DNA of 64,000 bases from Yeguia hominis (GTDB lineage: Bacteria > Bacillota > Clostridia > Oscillospirales > Acutalibacteraceae), in NCBI RefSeq assembly GCF_014384705.1, contig NZ_JACRSN010000007.1, positions 62,001-126,000 of the forward strand, read 5' to 3'. Below, piece by piece: positions 1 to 7,743 of this stretch. Both the position numbers and the translations under genes were made by a program. The notes below the pieces were generated by a model. It saw only the letters and a list, made by a program, of their open reading frames with translations, was not told the origin of the DNA and did not search any database. The stretch's first letter is position 1; every line of letters begins with the position of its first letter.

Positions 1-1394
1 ATCCAAGCACGAATCAAGGTTTCCACTGCCGCAGAGAGTGTCTCTGTCGGCATTCCGGAATACCCAATTACCAGCGTCGGAGAAAGATCGTCGGGCGCAG
101 ATGAGCGGTAGTATTCGGAAATTCCGCGAATGCGGACGCCGCACGCAGATGCCGCAGAAACGAGCTCCTGTTCGTGGAGCCCAATCTGAACACGCAGAAG
201 CAAATGGAGCCCCGCGTTGCTTTCTGCGATTTCAATATGGGAGGAAAGAGGACTTCCCTGAATGGCGGCAATCAGCAGATCCCGCTTTTTTCGATAGAGC
301 TTGCACATGCGGTTTAAATGACGCTCAAACATTCCGTTGTGCAGAAATTCACAGAGAATCGCTTGCTCAAAGCTGGGGACGGTACATGCATATCGCAGAT
401 ACCGGTTGCGATAAAGCGTCAGAAGCTCCGGCGGAAGAACCATGTAGCTGATGCGCAAAGAAGGCGCAAGGCTTTTGGTAAAAGTATTGAGATAAATGAC
501 CCGGCCGCTGCCCTCCAGAGAACGGCAGGCAGGGAGCGGGTTTCCGCAAAACCGAAATTCGCTGTCGTAGTCGGATTCGATAATATACCGGCCGGGTGCT
601 TCTCCTGCCCACTTTAAAAGTGCGAGCCGACGGCTGACCGGCATGACAATTCCGGTTGGAAACTGGTGGGAAGGGGAGATATGCGCGACAGAAGCACCGC
701 TCTTTCGGAGTTCGGAAAGCTGCATCCCATCGGCGTCAAGCGGAATCGGGACGGAAGAAACGTTATGATCCTCCAAAATTTGCCCGATTTTTCTGTATCC
801 GGGATCCTCAAGCGCAAAAATGCTGGTTCTGCCCAGAAGGGGGATGAGAATGGCAAATAGAGCTTCTGATCCTGCACCGAGGACGATCTGTTCCGGCGAT
901 GTGCGAATCCCCCGGAAGCGATACAGATACCGCACAATTTCTTCCCGCAGCGCCGGGAGCCCCTGCGGATGCGAGGCGTTCAGAATGCCAGCATGTTCAC
1001 GCAAAACCTGTCGGGCAATATGGGCCCAGGTTGCAAATGGGAAGGCATCGGGATCTACTGCATTGGTCGCGAAATCATACTGGCAACAGGGAAAATCGGT
1101 GGGTCGATCCGAAAAGGTAGAGAGCGGCTCTTCCTGAACGGCAGGAACGGGCTCAATCGCTTCCGCATAATAACCACTTTTGGGAATGGCATACACATAG
1201 CCTTCTGCAACAAGCTGCGTATAGGTGTTTTGTACGGTTAGCTGGCTGATTCCAAGATGTTGGGCCAGCTTTCGTTTGGAAGGAAGTTTTTCCCCGGCCT
1301 TGAATTCACCGCTTTCGATGCGGGTTCGGATTTCTCGGTAAAGCTGTTCATAAAGCGGGACAGAAGAGGATTTGTCCAAAATCGCCGTAATCAC
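1..1394 (-). CDS. pdxR: PdxR/MocR-type transcriptional regulator (3' end cut by window edge)
   Basis: The minus-strand frame is open from a GTG at 1394 to the window edge, about 464 codons, so nearly the whole protein is here. The first 70 or so residues form a GntR-type winged helix (PLYEQLYREIRTRIESGEF, then KLPSKRKLAQHLGISQLTV). The rest is a fold-type I aminotransferase-like domain, with the expected PLP lysine in TFTKSLAPSLR near residue 306. This fusion defines MocR/PdxR regulators. Divergent placement from pdxST argues for PdxR, which in known cases senses PLP, activates pdxST and represses itself. The GTG start is supported by AAAGGAGG about 10 nt upstream; an ATG-only search misses it. 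Function is inferred from family and context. Confidence 0.9.
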   Translation of the reverse strand, partial: MITAILDKSSSVPLYEQLYREIRTRIESGEFKAGEKLPSKRKLAQHLGISQLTVQNTYTQLVAEGYVYAIPKSGYYAEAIEPVPAVQEEPLSTFSDRPTDFPCCQYDFATNAVDPDAFPFATWAHIARQVLREHAGILNASHPQGLPALREEIVRYLYRFRGIRTSPEQIVLGAGSEALFAILIPLLGRTSIFALEDPGYRKIGQILEDHNVSSVPIPLDADGMQLSELRKSGASVAHISPSHQFPTGIVMPVSRRLALLKWAGEAPGRYIIESDYDSEFRFCGNPLPACRSLEGSGRVIYLNTFTKSLAPSLRISYMVLPPELLTLYRNRYLRYACTVPSFEQAILCEFLHNGMFERHLNRMCKLYRKKRDLLIAAIQGSPLSSHIEIAESNAGLHLLLRVQIGLHEQELVSAASACGVRIRGISEYYRSSAPDDLSPTLVIGYSGMPTETLSAAVETLIRAW

Positions 1395-1416
1395 GGCAAA
1401 GATTCCTCCTTTTTAT

Positions 1417-1479
1417 AAACTGGTATTATTAATATAACATGTTTTGAGTATTTACACAAGACCAGTTTGCGAAGATAAT
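1417..1479. promoter_or_regulatory. Divergent pdxR/pdxS promoter region with PdxR-type operator
   Basis: An exact inverted repeat, AAACTGGT (1417-1424) and ACCAGTTT (1461-1468), is separated by 36 nt. Forward promoter for pdxS: TTTACA (1451-1456), 17 nt, GATAAT (1474-1479); the right arm lies between these boxes. Reverse promoter for pdxR: TTGTGT (complement of 1454-1459), 17 nt, TATATT (complement of 1431-1436); the left arm lies near its start site. A dimer bridging both arms could control both genes. The sequence matches are direct; the regulatory role is inferred. Confidence 0.75.
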
Positions 1480-1532
1480 GAAATAAATTCGGGAGGCCTC
1501 CGAAAGAATGGAAACGAAAGGGGATTGTATCC

Positions 1533-2408
1533 ATGCAAAACGATCGCTACACACTCAATAAAGAATTGGCTCAGATGCTCAAAGGCGGCGTCATTATGGA
1601 CGTAACCACGCCGGAACAGGCAAAGATCGCAGAGGAGGCCGGCGCGTGCGCGGTGATGGCGCTCGAGAGGATCCCTGCAGATATCCGCGCAGCGGGCGGT
1701 GTTTCCCGAATGAGCGACCCACAGATGATTGCCGGAATTCAAGCGGCGGTTTCGATCCCGGTTATGGCGAAGGTACGGATTGGACATTTCGTCGAAGCAC
1801 AGATTCTCGAAGCCATTGAGATTGACTATATTGATGAGAGCGAAGTGCTCTCTCCGGCAGATGACCGGCTGCATATTGATAAGACAAAGTTTCGGGTACC
1901 ATTTGTTTGCGGCGCAAAAGATCTCGGCGAAGCGCTTCGCCGGATCCAGGAAGGCGCATCCATGATTCGGACGAAGGGCGAGCCGGGTACCGGGGATATC
2001 ATTCAGGCTGTCCGACATCTGCGGAAAATGAACAATGAAATCCGCCGGCTGGTTTCGCTGTCGGAGGATGAGCTGTATCACACTGCGAAGGAATTGGAGG
2101 TTCCGTATGAACTCGTGCAGCAGGTGCACGAAACCGGACGGCTTCCGGTGGTGAATTTTGCTGCGGGCGGCATTGCGACCCCTGCGGACGCTGCTTTGAT
2201 GATGCAGTTGGGCGCAGAAGGCGTTTTTGTCGGATCCGGAATTTTCAAGTCCGGAAATCCGCAAAAACGTGCGGCGGCAATTGTTCAGGCAGTGACCAAC
2301 TATACGGATGCCAAACGGCTTGCGGAGCTTTCTGCGGGTCTTGGGGAAGCTATGGTCGGTATCAATGAACAGGAAATCAGCCTGCTCATGGCAGAGAGAG
2401 GCGTTTAA
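1533..2408 (+). CDS. pdxS: Pyridoxal 5'-phosphate synthase lyase subunit PdxS
   Basis: This 291-residue protein matches PdxS over its whole length. PdxS makes PLP from ribose 5-phosphate, glyceraldehyde 3-phosphate and ammonia in the DXP-independent B6 pathway, in the cytoplasm. The N-terminal GGVIMDVTTPEQAKIAEEAG and the two catalytic lysines of the family are visible at about residues 80 (VMAKVRIG) and 148 (MIRTKGEPGTGD). The start has AAAGGGGA upstream. pdxT follows after a single base, so the two subunits are cotranscribed and probably translationally coupled. Expression is likely controlled by the divergent PdxR-type regulator. Confidence 0.97.
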   Translation: MQNDRYTLNKELAQMLKGGVIMDVTTPEQAKIAEEAGACAVMALERIPADIRAAGGVSRMSDPQMIAGIQAAVSIPVMAKVRIGHFVEAQILEAIEIDYIDESEVLSPADDRLHIDKTKFRVPFVCGAKDLGEALRRIQEGASMIRTKGEPGTGDIIQAVRHLRKMNNEIRRLVSLSEDELYHTAKELEVPYELVQQVHETGRLPVVNFAAGGIATPADAALMMQLGAEGVFVGSGIFKSGNPQKRAAAIVQAVTNYTDAKRLAELSAGLGEAMVGINEQEISLLMAERGV

Positions 2409-2409
2409 C

Positions 2410-2985
2410 ATGCGAATTGGAATCCTTGCGCTGCAGGGGGCATTTGCAGAGCATGGCGCGATGCTGGATCGTCTGCAGGTGCCGCATTTCGAGATCCGGC
2501 AGGTAAACGATTTTTTGCAGGCGCCGCCGGATGGGCTGATCCTCCCCGGCGGGGAAAGCACAACTATGGGAAAGCTGCTCCGGGAACTTTCGTTGCTCGA
2601 GCCGATTCGGCAGGCGATTTTGGCGGGAATGCCGGTGTTTGGAACTTGTGCGGGGCTGCTTCTATTGGCCAAAAAGCTGGAAAACGATGACCGACGTCAC
2701 CTGGCGACGATGGATCTGTGCGCACAGCGCAATGCCTACGGCAGACAGCTGGGCAGCTATGAGACAGAAGGCGCTTTTGCAGATTGCGGTACCGTGCCGA
2801 TGGTATTTATCCGTGCGCCGCATATCGTCGGTGCGCTTTCAGAGGAAGTCGAGACGCTCGCGCAGGTAAACGGCCGAATTGTTGCGGCACGGCAAAAAAA
2901 TCAACTGGCAGTTTGTTTTCATCCGGAATTGACAAGAGATCCTTCTATCCATCGCTATTTTCTGCAAATGGTACAGTCTCGGTGA
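2410..2985 (+). CDS. pdxT: Pyridoxal 5'-phosphate synthase glutaminase subunit PdxT
   Basis: A 191-residue class I glutamine amidotransferase that supplies ammonia to PdxS. The N-terminus MRIGILALQGAFAEH is typical for PdxT. The GGES oxyanion region is near residue 49, the nucleophile is Cys80 (PVFGTCAG), and the His-x-Glu pair is His169/Glu171 (CFHPEL). A longer reading frame starting inside pdxS (2308) is open, but ATG 2410, one base after the pdxS stop, gives the canonical N-terminus. Confidence 0.97.
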   Translation: MRIGILALQGAFAEHGAMLDRLQVPHFEIRQVNDFLQAPPDGLILPGGESTTMGKLLRELSLLEPIRQAILAGMPVFGTCAGLLLLAKKLENDDRRHLATMDLCAQRNAYGRQLGSYETEGAFADCGTVPMVFIRAPHIVGALSEEVETLAQVNGRIVAARQKNQLAVCFHPELTRDPSIHRYFLQMVQSR

Positions 2986-3056
2986 CGCTGAGATAGAGAA
3001 ATCGATCCAAAGCGAAAAGGAACTTCAGCATGTGCTCCGAAAACAGAATAAAAAAG

Positions 3057-3098
3057 GGCCCGCTCTTTCTGAACTGCTTTAGAGAGAGCGGGCCTTTT
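3057..3098. terminator. Intrinsic terminator, probably bidirectional
   Basis: GGCCCGCTCT (3057-3066) pairs with AGAGCGGGCC (3085-3094), followed by TTTT on the plus strand and by a T-run on the minus strand (complement of 3050-3055). It would end the pdxST transcript and the convergent carrier gene ending at 3133. Confidence 0.85.
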
Positions 3099-3132
3099 CA
3101 GGCAATGGATGCCTTATGAGCGGTTTGTGGGA

Positions 3133-4053
3133 TTAAAAAGCACCATTCATCAGCACAAACAATGTGGTCATAATGAAAATGGAGAGCGCAATGGAGAGCG
3201 AGTTGAAGGTTCCCGCACAAGCGACATCCCCATCAATATGTTTGGTAAAGACAGGACAAAGTACAGAAACAGGTGCAAAGACGATAATTGCCAGTGTCTG
3301 CCGGACGGAGAACGAAAACGGAAGTAAATAGAAAAATGCGACGGATAAGGCGGCAGAAATTGCAAGCCGAATGCCGGTGAGTTTTAAAATGGAAAAAAGC
3401 TGCGACTTTTCAAAATGCAAGTCAATGCTGATTCCAATTGCCAGCATGGCAAGAAATCCGTTTGCAGGACTGATGAGCCCTGCAAAAGTCAAAATGGGAG
3501 CAGGCAGCTGAAGATGGAACGCGGTGAGAGTCAGCATGATAAGATAGGTCCAGATGGGAACCGAGCGCAGAAGAGCCTTCATAGAGGAAAGAAAGCCGCC
3601 CCGCTTTTCGTGGTTCAACATACCGGAGACAATGGCGTAGGTCCCTCCGGTGCAGAGCAGCGCATTTCCAACATCAAACAGACAGGTGCAGACCACGCCT
3701 TCAGCACCGAGAAAATTTTGCGCATAGGGCATGGTAAAGGTGCCGATATTATACCCGGAAAGGTTAATCATGTTAAAGGCTTTTTCCTGCATTCGGCGTT
3801 TTGGCGCGCTGAGATAGCCGACGCCGGCTGTAATGAGGTTGCAGAGAACTCCGATTCCGATAATCGCCAGCAGAGAGGCCTTCAGTTCCATCGGACTAAA
3901 ATTCACAATTACGGCGCAAGGCAGTGTAATGTTCATCACAATGCGGGAAATCAGGCCAAAATGTTCCGCAGAAAAGAAATGAATGCGCCGCAGAATATAG
4001 CCCAAAACAATGATTGCAACAAATGACAACGCCCGGGTGAGAATATCAGCCAA
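3133..4053 (-). CDS. AEC family (auxin efflux carrier-like) transporter
   Basis: A membrane carrier of the AEC family: a string of hydrophobic helices, with VAIIVLGYILRR near the N-terminus and NLSGYNIGTFTMPYAQ in the middle, the family's conserved region. Substrates of bacterial members are usually organic or amino acids; none can be assigned here. I choose TTG at 4053 (306 aa), with GGAG 8 nt upstream, giving the usual start just before the first helix. The frame stays open to an ATG at 4158, but that has no ribosome site and lies right beside a TATAAT -10 (complement of 4172-4177). Convergent with pdxST. Confidence 0.82.
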   Translation of the reverse strand: MADILTRALSFVAIIVLGYILRRIHFFSAEHFGLISRIVMNITLPCAVIVNFSPMELKASLLAIIGIGVLCNLITAGVGYLSAPKRRMQEKAFNMINLSGYNIGTFTMPYAQNFLGAEGVVCTCLFDVGNALLCTGGTYAIVSGMLNHEKRGGFLSSMKALLRSVPIWTYLIMLTLTAFHLQLPAPILTFAGLISPANGFLAMLAIGISIDLHFEKSQLFSILKLTGIRLAISAALSVAFFYLLPFSFSVRQTLAIIVFAPVSVLCPVFTKHIDGDVACAGTFNSLSIALSIFIMTTLFVLMNGAF

Positions 4054-4276
4054 AAAATCAACTCCGATCGGATTGGTTCCCAACGGTGGAAATTGTAGGA
4101 TGCTAGCCCGCATATGAAACTTTGAAAAGGCGCAAAGCGGCGCAGGCATGCGCAGCATGGCGATTCGAGGTTATTATAACACACCCCATAAAAAAAGAAA
4201 ACATGGATTTTTATGCGTAATTTTTTTAGAAGCGGCAAAAAATAAAATCATGGTTAAATGAAAAAAGGGGGATGTC

Positions 4277-5236
4277 ATGAAACGGATGCGGTTATTTTTG
4301 GCTGGCGGAATCTTGTGGCTCTGCTTGCAGGGTGCCGTGTTTGCGGAATCGGTAGAGATTCAAATTGCCGATGTTCCGCCGGAAGCAGAGGCGGTCCAGC
4401 TGCTCTTTTCCGAAGAGGAGGCAGCCGCCTGCGTGCATCAGGGCGCGTATTGGAATGCGCAGTCTGTACCGGATGAAACGGAAATCAGCGGCCTTTCCAT
4501 ACACTGGGGAGAAGGATATGTTACCAAAATTCCACGATCTGTTTTGGTATTTGGTGCAGAGGAACAGGAACCGGTGCAGCGGCTGTTTGTGCCCAAAACA
4601 TTGCAATTGGTGACTTGTACGGTTCATCACCGGTATTTTTTACAGACAGAAAATGAAAAACTCCCAGAGGGAGAGGTCTTGGAAACGCTGGGCACGTATG
4701 TTGGCGCTTCGGCTTCCGACGTTGTTGTGCGGCGGCGGGAGTATGCGGATAATGTGTATACAGGCGGCGAATTGCGTGCGGATGAGGAGATCGAAACGGC
4801 AACTGTCATTACGCTGGACTATGTTCGAACGCTGAACGCCCTTACGCCGGTAACGCCGGCGCCTTCTGCGTCGGAGCCGACGCCGGAACCCTTGCCGGAA
4901 GAAGCACCGCCGGAACCGGCGCCGGCCAGTGCGCCGCCTTCCATTTCGGCCGAAGAACCGCAAGGGAGCGTTTCTTTCAATTCGGCGCAGTCGGATGTGC
5001 AATCGGAGCCTCCGTACCGAACGCCGCGTCCGGCGCCTGCTACAGAATCGGGGGAAGAATCGGATCCCGGGACCGGGGACACGCAGGTTCTGACAGGCTA
5101 CTGGGTTGCAGCGGCTTTTGCGGCGGTGCTGCTTGCGGGGCTGTGGATGCTTCGCCAGAGAAAGAAAAGGTTCGCTGGGGAAAACACAGAAAATCCAGCG
5201 CAAAAAACAGATGACGCAGAGAACAAAGAAAATTAG
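4277..5236 (+). CDS. Putative surface-anchored single-pass membrane protein, function unknown
   Basis: 319 residues. A Sec signal peptide is visible (hydrophobic residues 5-20, ending GAVFAES). An extracytoplasmic domain of about 190 residues follows, with no family I recognise. Then comes a Pro/Glu/Ala/Ser-rich linker (about 195-265), typical of cell-wall spacers. Near residue 275-295 is one membrane helix (WVAAAFAAVLLAGLW), followed by RQRKKR and a short charged tail, so the protein should be type I with a cytoplasmic C-terminus. There is no LPXTG motif. GGGGGA sits before the ATG. It appears to be monocistronic. Confidence 0.7.
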   Translation: MKRMRLFLAGGILWLCLQGAVFAESVEIQIADVPPEAEAVQLLFSEEEAAACVHQGAYWNAQSVPDETEISGLSIHWGEGYVTKIPRSVLVFGAEEQEPVQRLFVPKTLQLVTCTVHHRYFLQTENEKLPEGEVLETLGTYVGASASDVVVRRREYADNVYTGGELRADEEIETATVITLDYVRTLNALTPVTPAPSASEPTPEPLPEEAPPEPAPASAPPSISAEEPQGSVSFNSAQSDVQSEPPYRTPRPAPATESGEESDPGTGDTQVLTGYWVAAAFAAVLLAGLWMLRQRKKRFAGENTENPAQKTDDAENKEN

Positions 5237-5259
5237 GAGCACGGATCGCAAATACACGT

Positions 5260-5290
5260 AAAAAAACGCCCCTCTGAAAGCAGAAGGGCG
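5260..5290 (-). terminator. Intrinsic terminator of the LacI-family gene
   Basis: Read on the minus strand, CGCCCTTCTG and CAGAGGGGCG form a 10-bp stem with a 4-nt loop (5267-5290), followed by seven T (complement of 5260-5266). It lies directly downstream of the gene ending at 5298. Confidence 0.85.
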
Positions 5291-5297
5291 CAAGACG

Positions 5298-6386
5298 TTA
5301 GCGATCAGGATAAATGCGGTGTCTGGCGGTGACAGGCGACGCTGTCGAAGCGCGAAGACGGAGACTGCCCGGTACCAAAATGTTTCGGGAATCCAGCTGC
5401 TGATGTTCTTTGGATTTGATTCGGTCCACAAGTGTGCTGGTTGCAATATACGCCATGGAGTCTACGTCGCAGTGGACAGAAGTGACCGGCGGCGTCATGA
5501 TTTCTGTAAGCGGAATGTCATCGTATCCGGCGACGGAAATATCGCGTCCGACCTGCAGGCCGCGTTTATGGCATTCCGTGTAGATGCCAAGCGCATAGTA
5601 GTCGTTGACCGCCATAATGGCAGTCGGCGGATTGGGCAGATCCAGCAGACGGGAAGCAAGCACATTGGCCGGTGCGTGATTGCCGTCGCGAAGGTTCTGG
5701 ATCGGCCGCATGGTGACATCCGTCCCCTGCAGATACTCCTCACGGATGGGCAGGTGGTGCTTCATCATAGCGTCCTGAAATCCACGCAGACGTTCCAGCG
5801 TCGGCGGGGAAGTATGATTAAATCCCATGTAGGCAATGTCGCGGTGCCCGAGCGAAATCAGGTGCTCGGTAAGCTCAAATGTGGTTTGCCAGTCTGCACA
5901 GTTGATGCAGTCGACCTTCTCCATAATGGTGTTGATGCAGACGATGGAGAGTTTTTCCCGGATCATTTCCAGATAGTCGCGGTCGTCCAGCTTCGTTGCA
6001 ATCATGAACAGCCCGCGGACACGGTACTGCAGCAGCCGGTCAATAAATTTTTTGGTTTTTTCCGCGCTGTACAGATTGTTGCACAGCATGACGGAGTAAT
6101 TTTCAAGATTCAAATACTTTTCAATATAGGAAACAAGGTAGGAGAGAAAGGGGTTGGTGATTTCCGGTACAATGACTCCAACGACCGGCGCCTGATGTTC
6201 CGACGCGGTCTGCGCGTTGATGTTCGGAATAAACTGCGTCTCAGTGATGGCTTCTAAAACCTTTTGCCGAGTGGGTTCCGAAATATAGCCCTTGTTGTGG
6301 ATTACCCGCGAAACCGTTCCGATCGACACGCCGGCAAGCGCCGCGACGTCTTTGATTGTGGTGTTTCCGGGGCCTCTGTTATACAT
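5298..6386 (-). CDS. LacI family transcriptional regulator
   Basis: 362 residues with the LacI/PurR layout. An N-terminal helix-turn-helix and hinge region is visible (TTIKDVAALAGVSIGTVSRV), then a periplasmic-binding-like sugar-sensing domain (GVIVPEITNPFLS, later ISVAGYDDIPLTEIMTPPVT). Such proteins repress or activate carbohydrate genes in response to a small effector. No sugar operon adjoins it, so its targets may be distant. It has its own sigma-A-type promoter and terminator, hence a single-gene unit. Confidence 0.92.
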   Translation of the reverse strand: MYNRGPGNTTIKDVAALAGVSIGTVSRVIHNKGYISEPTRQKVLEAITETQFIPNINAQTASEHQAPVVGVIVPEITNPFLSYLVSYIEKYLNLENYSVMLCNNLYSAEKTKKFIDRLLQYRVRGLFMIATKLDDRDYLEMIREKLSIVCINTIMEKVDCINCADWQTTFELTEHLISLGHRDIAYMGFNHTSPPTLERLRGFQDAMMKHHLPIREEYLQGTDVTMRPIQNLRDGNHAPANVLASRLLDLPNPPTAIMAVNDYYALGIYTECHKRGLQVGRDISVAGYDDIPLTEIMTPPVTSVHCDVDSMAYIATSTLVDRIKSKEHQQLDSRNILVPGSLRLRASTASPVTARHRIYPDR

Positions 6387-6459
6387 GCGGATCCCTCGTT
6401 TCCTGATGACATTTCAAAACGTAAAAACGACATAAAAACTTTTTTATGTTTTCACAACA

Positions 6460-6489
6460 ACTATATCATGCAGCAAGAGGATGTGTCAA
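6460..6489 (-). promoter_or_regulatory. Sigma-A type promoter for the LacI-family gene
   Basis: On the minus strand TTGACA (complement of 6484-6489), an 18-nt spacer and TATAGT (complement of 6460-6465) precede the gene by about 75 nt. Confidence 0.65.
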
Positions 6490-6498
6490 GCGTCATTT

Positions 6499-7476
6499 TT
6501 AGGGAAATGACGGATTTTCCGGATTTTTTGCGCTGTCAGAAAAAACAGAAGCGGTATGAAAAAGCCGCCCCTGACAGATGTCTTTTTTCAGAAGATTTTG
6601 CTGGATTGCGTTTAGCACAACTTTTTTCTGTGCGCTCCAGAGCGGTGCAATCAGAAGGCGTTTCGGCCCGTCTCCGGTCAGTCGGTGCAGAACCATTTTA
6701 GGCGGAAGCAGTTCGATCAGATCCGTGACGAAATCGGCGTATTCCTCCAGCTCCATGACCGGAACCCGGCCTGCCAGGTACTCTGCTTCCAGATCTGTTC
6801 CGCGCAGAACATGCAGAAGCTGCAATTTGATTCCACCGGCACCGCTTTTTGCGACATAGCGAACGGTTCCTTCCTGATCGGCATGCGATTCGCCGGGAAG
6901 ACCCAAAATCACATGAACAACGGTATGCAGGCCCTGCAAAAGACGCATGGCTTCTTCAAAATCAGAGAGCGGATATCCGCGGCGGATATAGGCGGCGGTG
7001 CGCGGATGGATTGTTTGCAGACCGAGTTCGACCCAAACGGGCTTTTCAGTGTTCAGACGATGCAGTAAAGCGGCGTTTTCGGGCGTAATGCAGTCCGGCC
7101 GGGTCGCAATAGAGAGCGCCGCAATATTCGGATGGCTGATTGCAGCGGAAAAAAGCGAAGCGAGCCGTTCTACCGGCGCATAGGTATTGGTATAGTTTTG
7201 AAAGTAGGCGATAAAACGGGTGGCTTTGGTTTTCGCAGAAACGCGCCGTTTTGCACGTTCGATTTGTTCCCAGATCGTTTCACGGAGGCTGAGATCCGGC
7301 TGTTCCGGGAAAGGCTCTGCAAAATCCCCGGAGCCGCCCGCGCTGCAAAAAATACATCCGCGTGTCCCGCATCGGCCGTCGCGGTTCGGGCAGGTCATCC
7401 CGCCGTCCAGCGCAAGCTTATAAATCGGTTCTCCGAAGGTTTCCTGCAAATATGTGCGAAGCGGATAGGTGTACAT
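6499..7476 (-). CDS. TIGR01212 family (YtqA/YhcC-like) radical SAM protein
   Basis: 325 residues. The N-terminus YPLRTYLQETFGEPIYKLAL followed by cysteines at about 29, 36, 41 and 44 (TCPNRDGRCGTRGCIFC) is the pattern of this radical SAM subfamily. Cys29, Cys41 and Cys44 are the likely 4Fe-4S ligands. Later blocks (FIAYFQNYTNTYAP, WVELGLQTIH, HVILGLPGES) also fit. The family is conserved and may act on RNA or a cofactor, but the reaction is not established to my knowledge. The gene ends 113 nt before the LacI-type gene, in the same direction. Confidence 0.9.
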   Translation of the reverse strand: MYTYPLRTYLQETFGEPIYKLALDGGMTCPNRDGRCGTRGCIFCSAGGSGDFAEPFPEQPDLSLRETIWEQIERAKRRVSAKTKATRFIAYFQNYTNTYAPVERLASLFSAAISHPNIAALSIATRPDCITPENAALLHRLNTEKPVWVELGLQTIHPRTAAYIRRGYPLSDFEEAMRLLQGLHTVVHVILGLPGESHADQEGTVRYVAKSGAGGIKLQLLHVLRGTDLEAEYLAGRVPVMELEEYADFVTDLIELLPPKMVLHRLTGDGPKRLLIAPLWSAQKKVVLNAIQQNLLKKDICQGRLFHTASVFSDSAKNPENPSFP

Positions 7477-7613
7477 GCCGGACTCTCCTTTGGACTTCTA
7501 AAATGATAGTTCTATTATATCGCAAAATATCGCGAACGGATACGACTGGAAAAGCCAATTTTGGAATCGGGCAGATGATCCGGAAAAGACTGGAAACCTT
7601 CACAATTTGTTTC

Positions 7614-7642
7614 TTGATTTTTTGGGCTTTCTGCGCTACAAT
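7614..7642 (+). promoter_or_regulatory. Promoter of the ABC exporter operon
   Basis: TTGATT (7614-7619), a 17-nt spacer and TACAAT (7637-7642), about 100 nt before the first exporter gene. Confidence 0.65.
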
Positions 7643-7743
7643 TATTTTTTCCAAGGCGCGGATGCCATCTGAAAAATGTGGCCTCTGTTCCGGATTTATA
7701 CGTTTATTTTATATGAATTCAGTCATAGAAACGAGGGATCTGA

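Noticed and set aside
1452..2672. 406-residue minus-strand reading frame
   Set aside because: It lies antisense to pdxS and pdxT, whose products are unmistakable, and shows no family pattern.
4640..5446. Arg-rich 268-residue minus-strand frame
   Set aside because: It is antisense to the Pro/Glu-rich linker of the surface protein and crosses the LacI-gene terminator.
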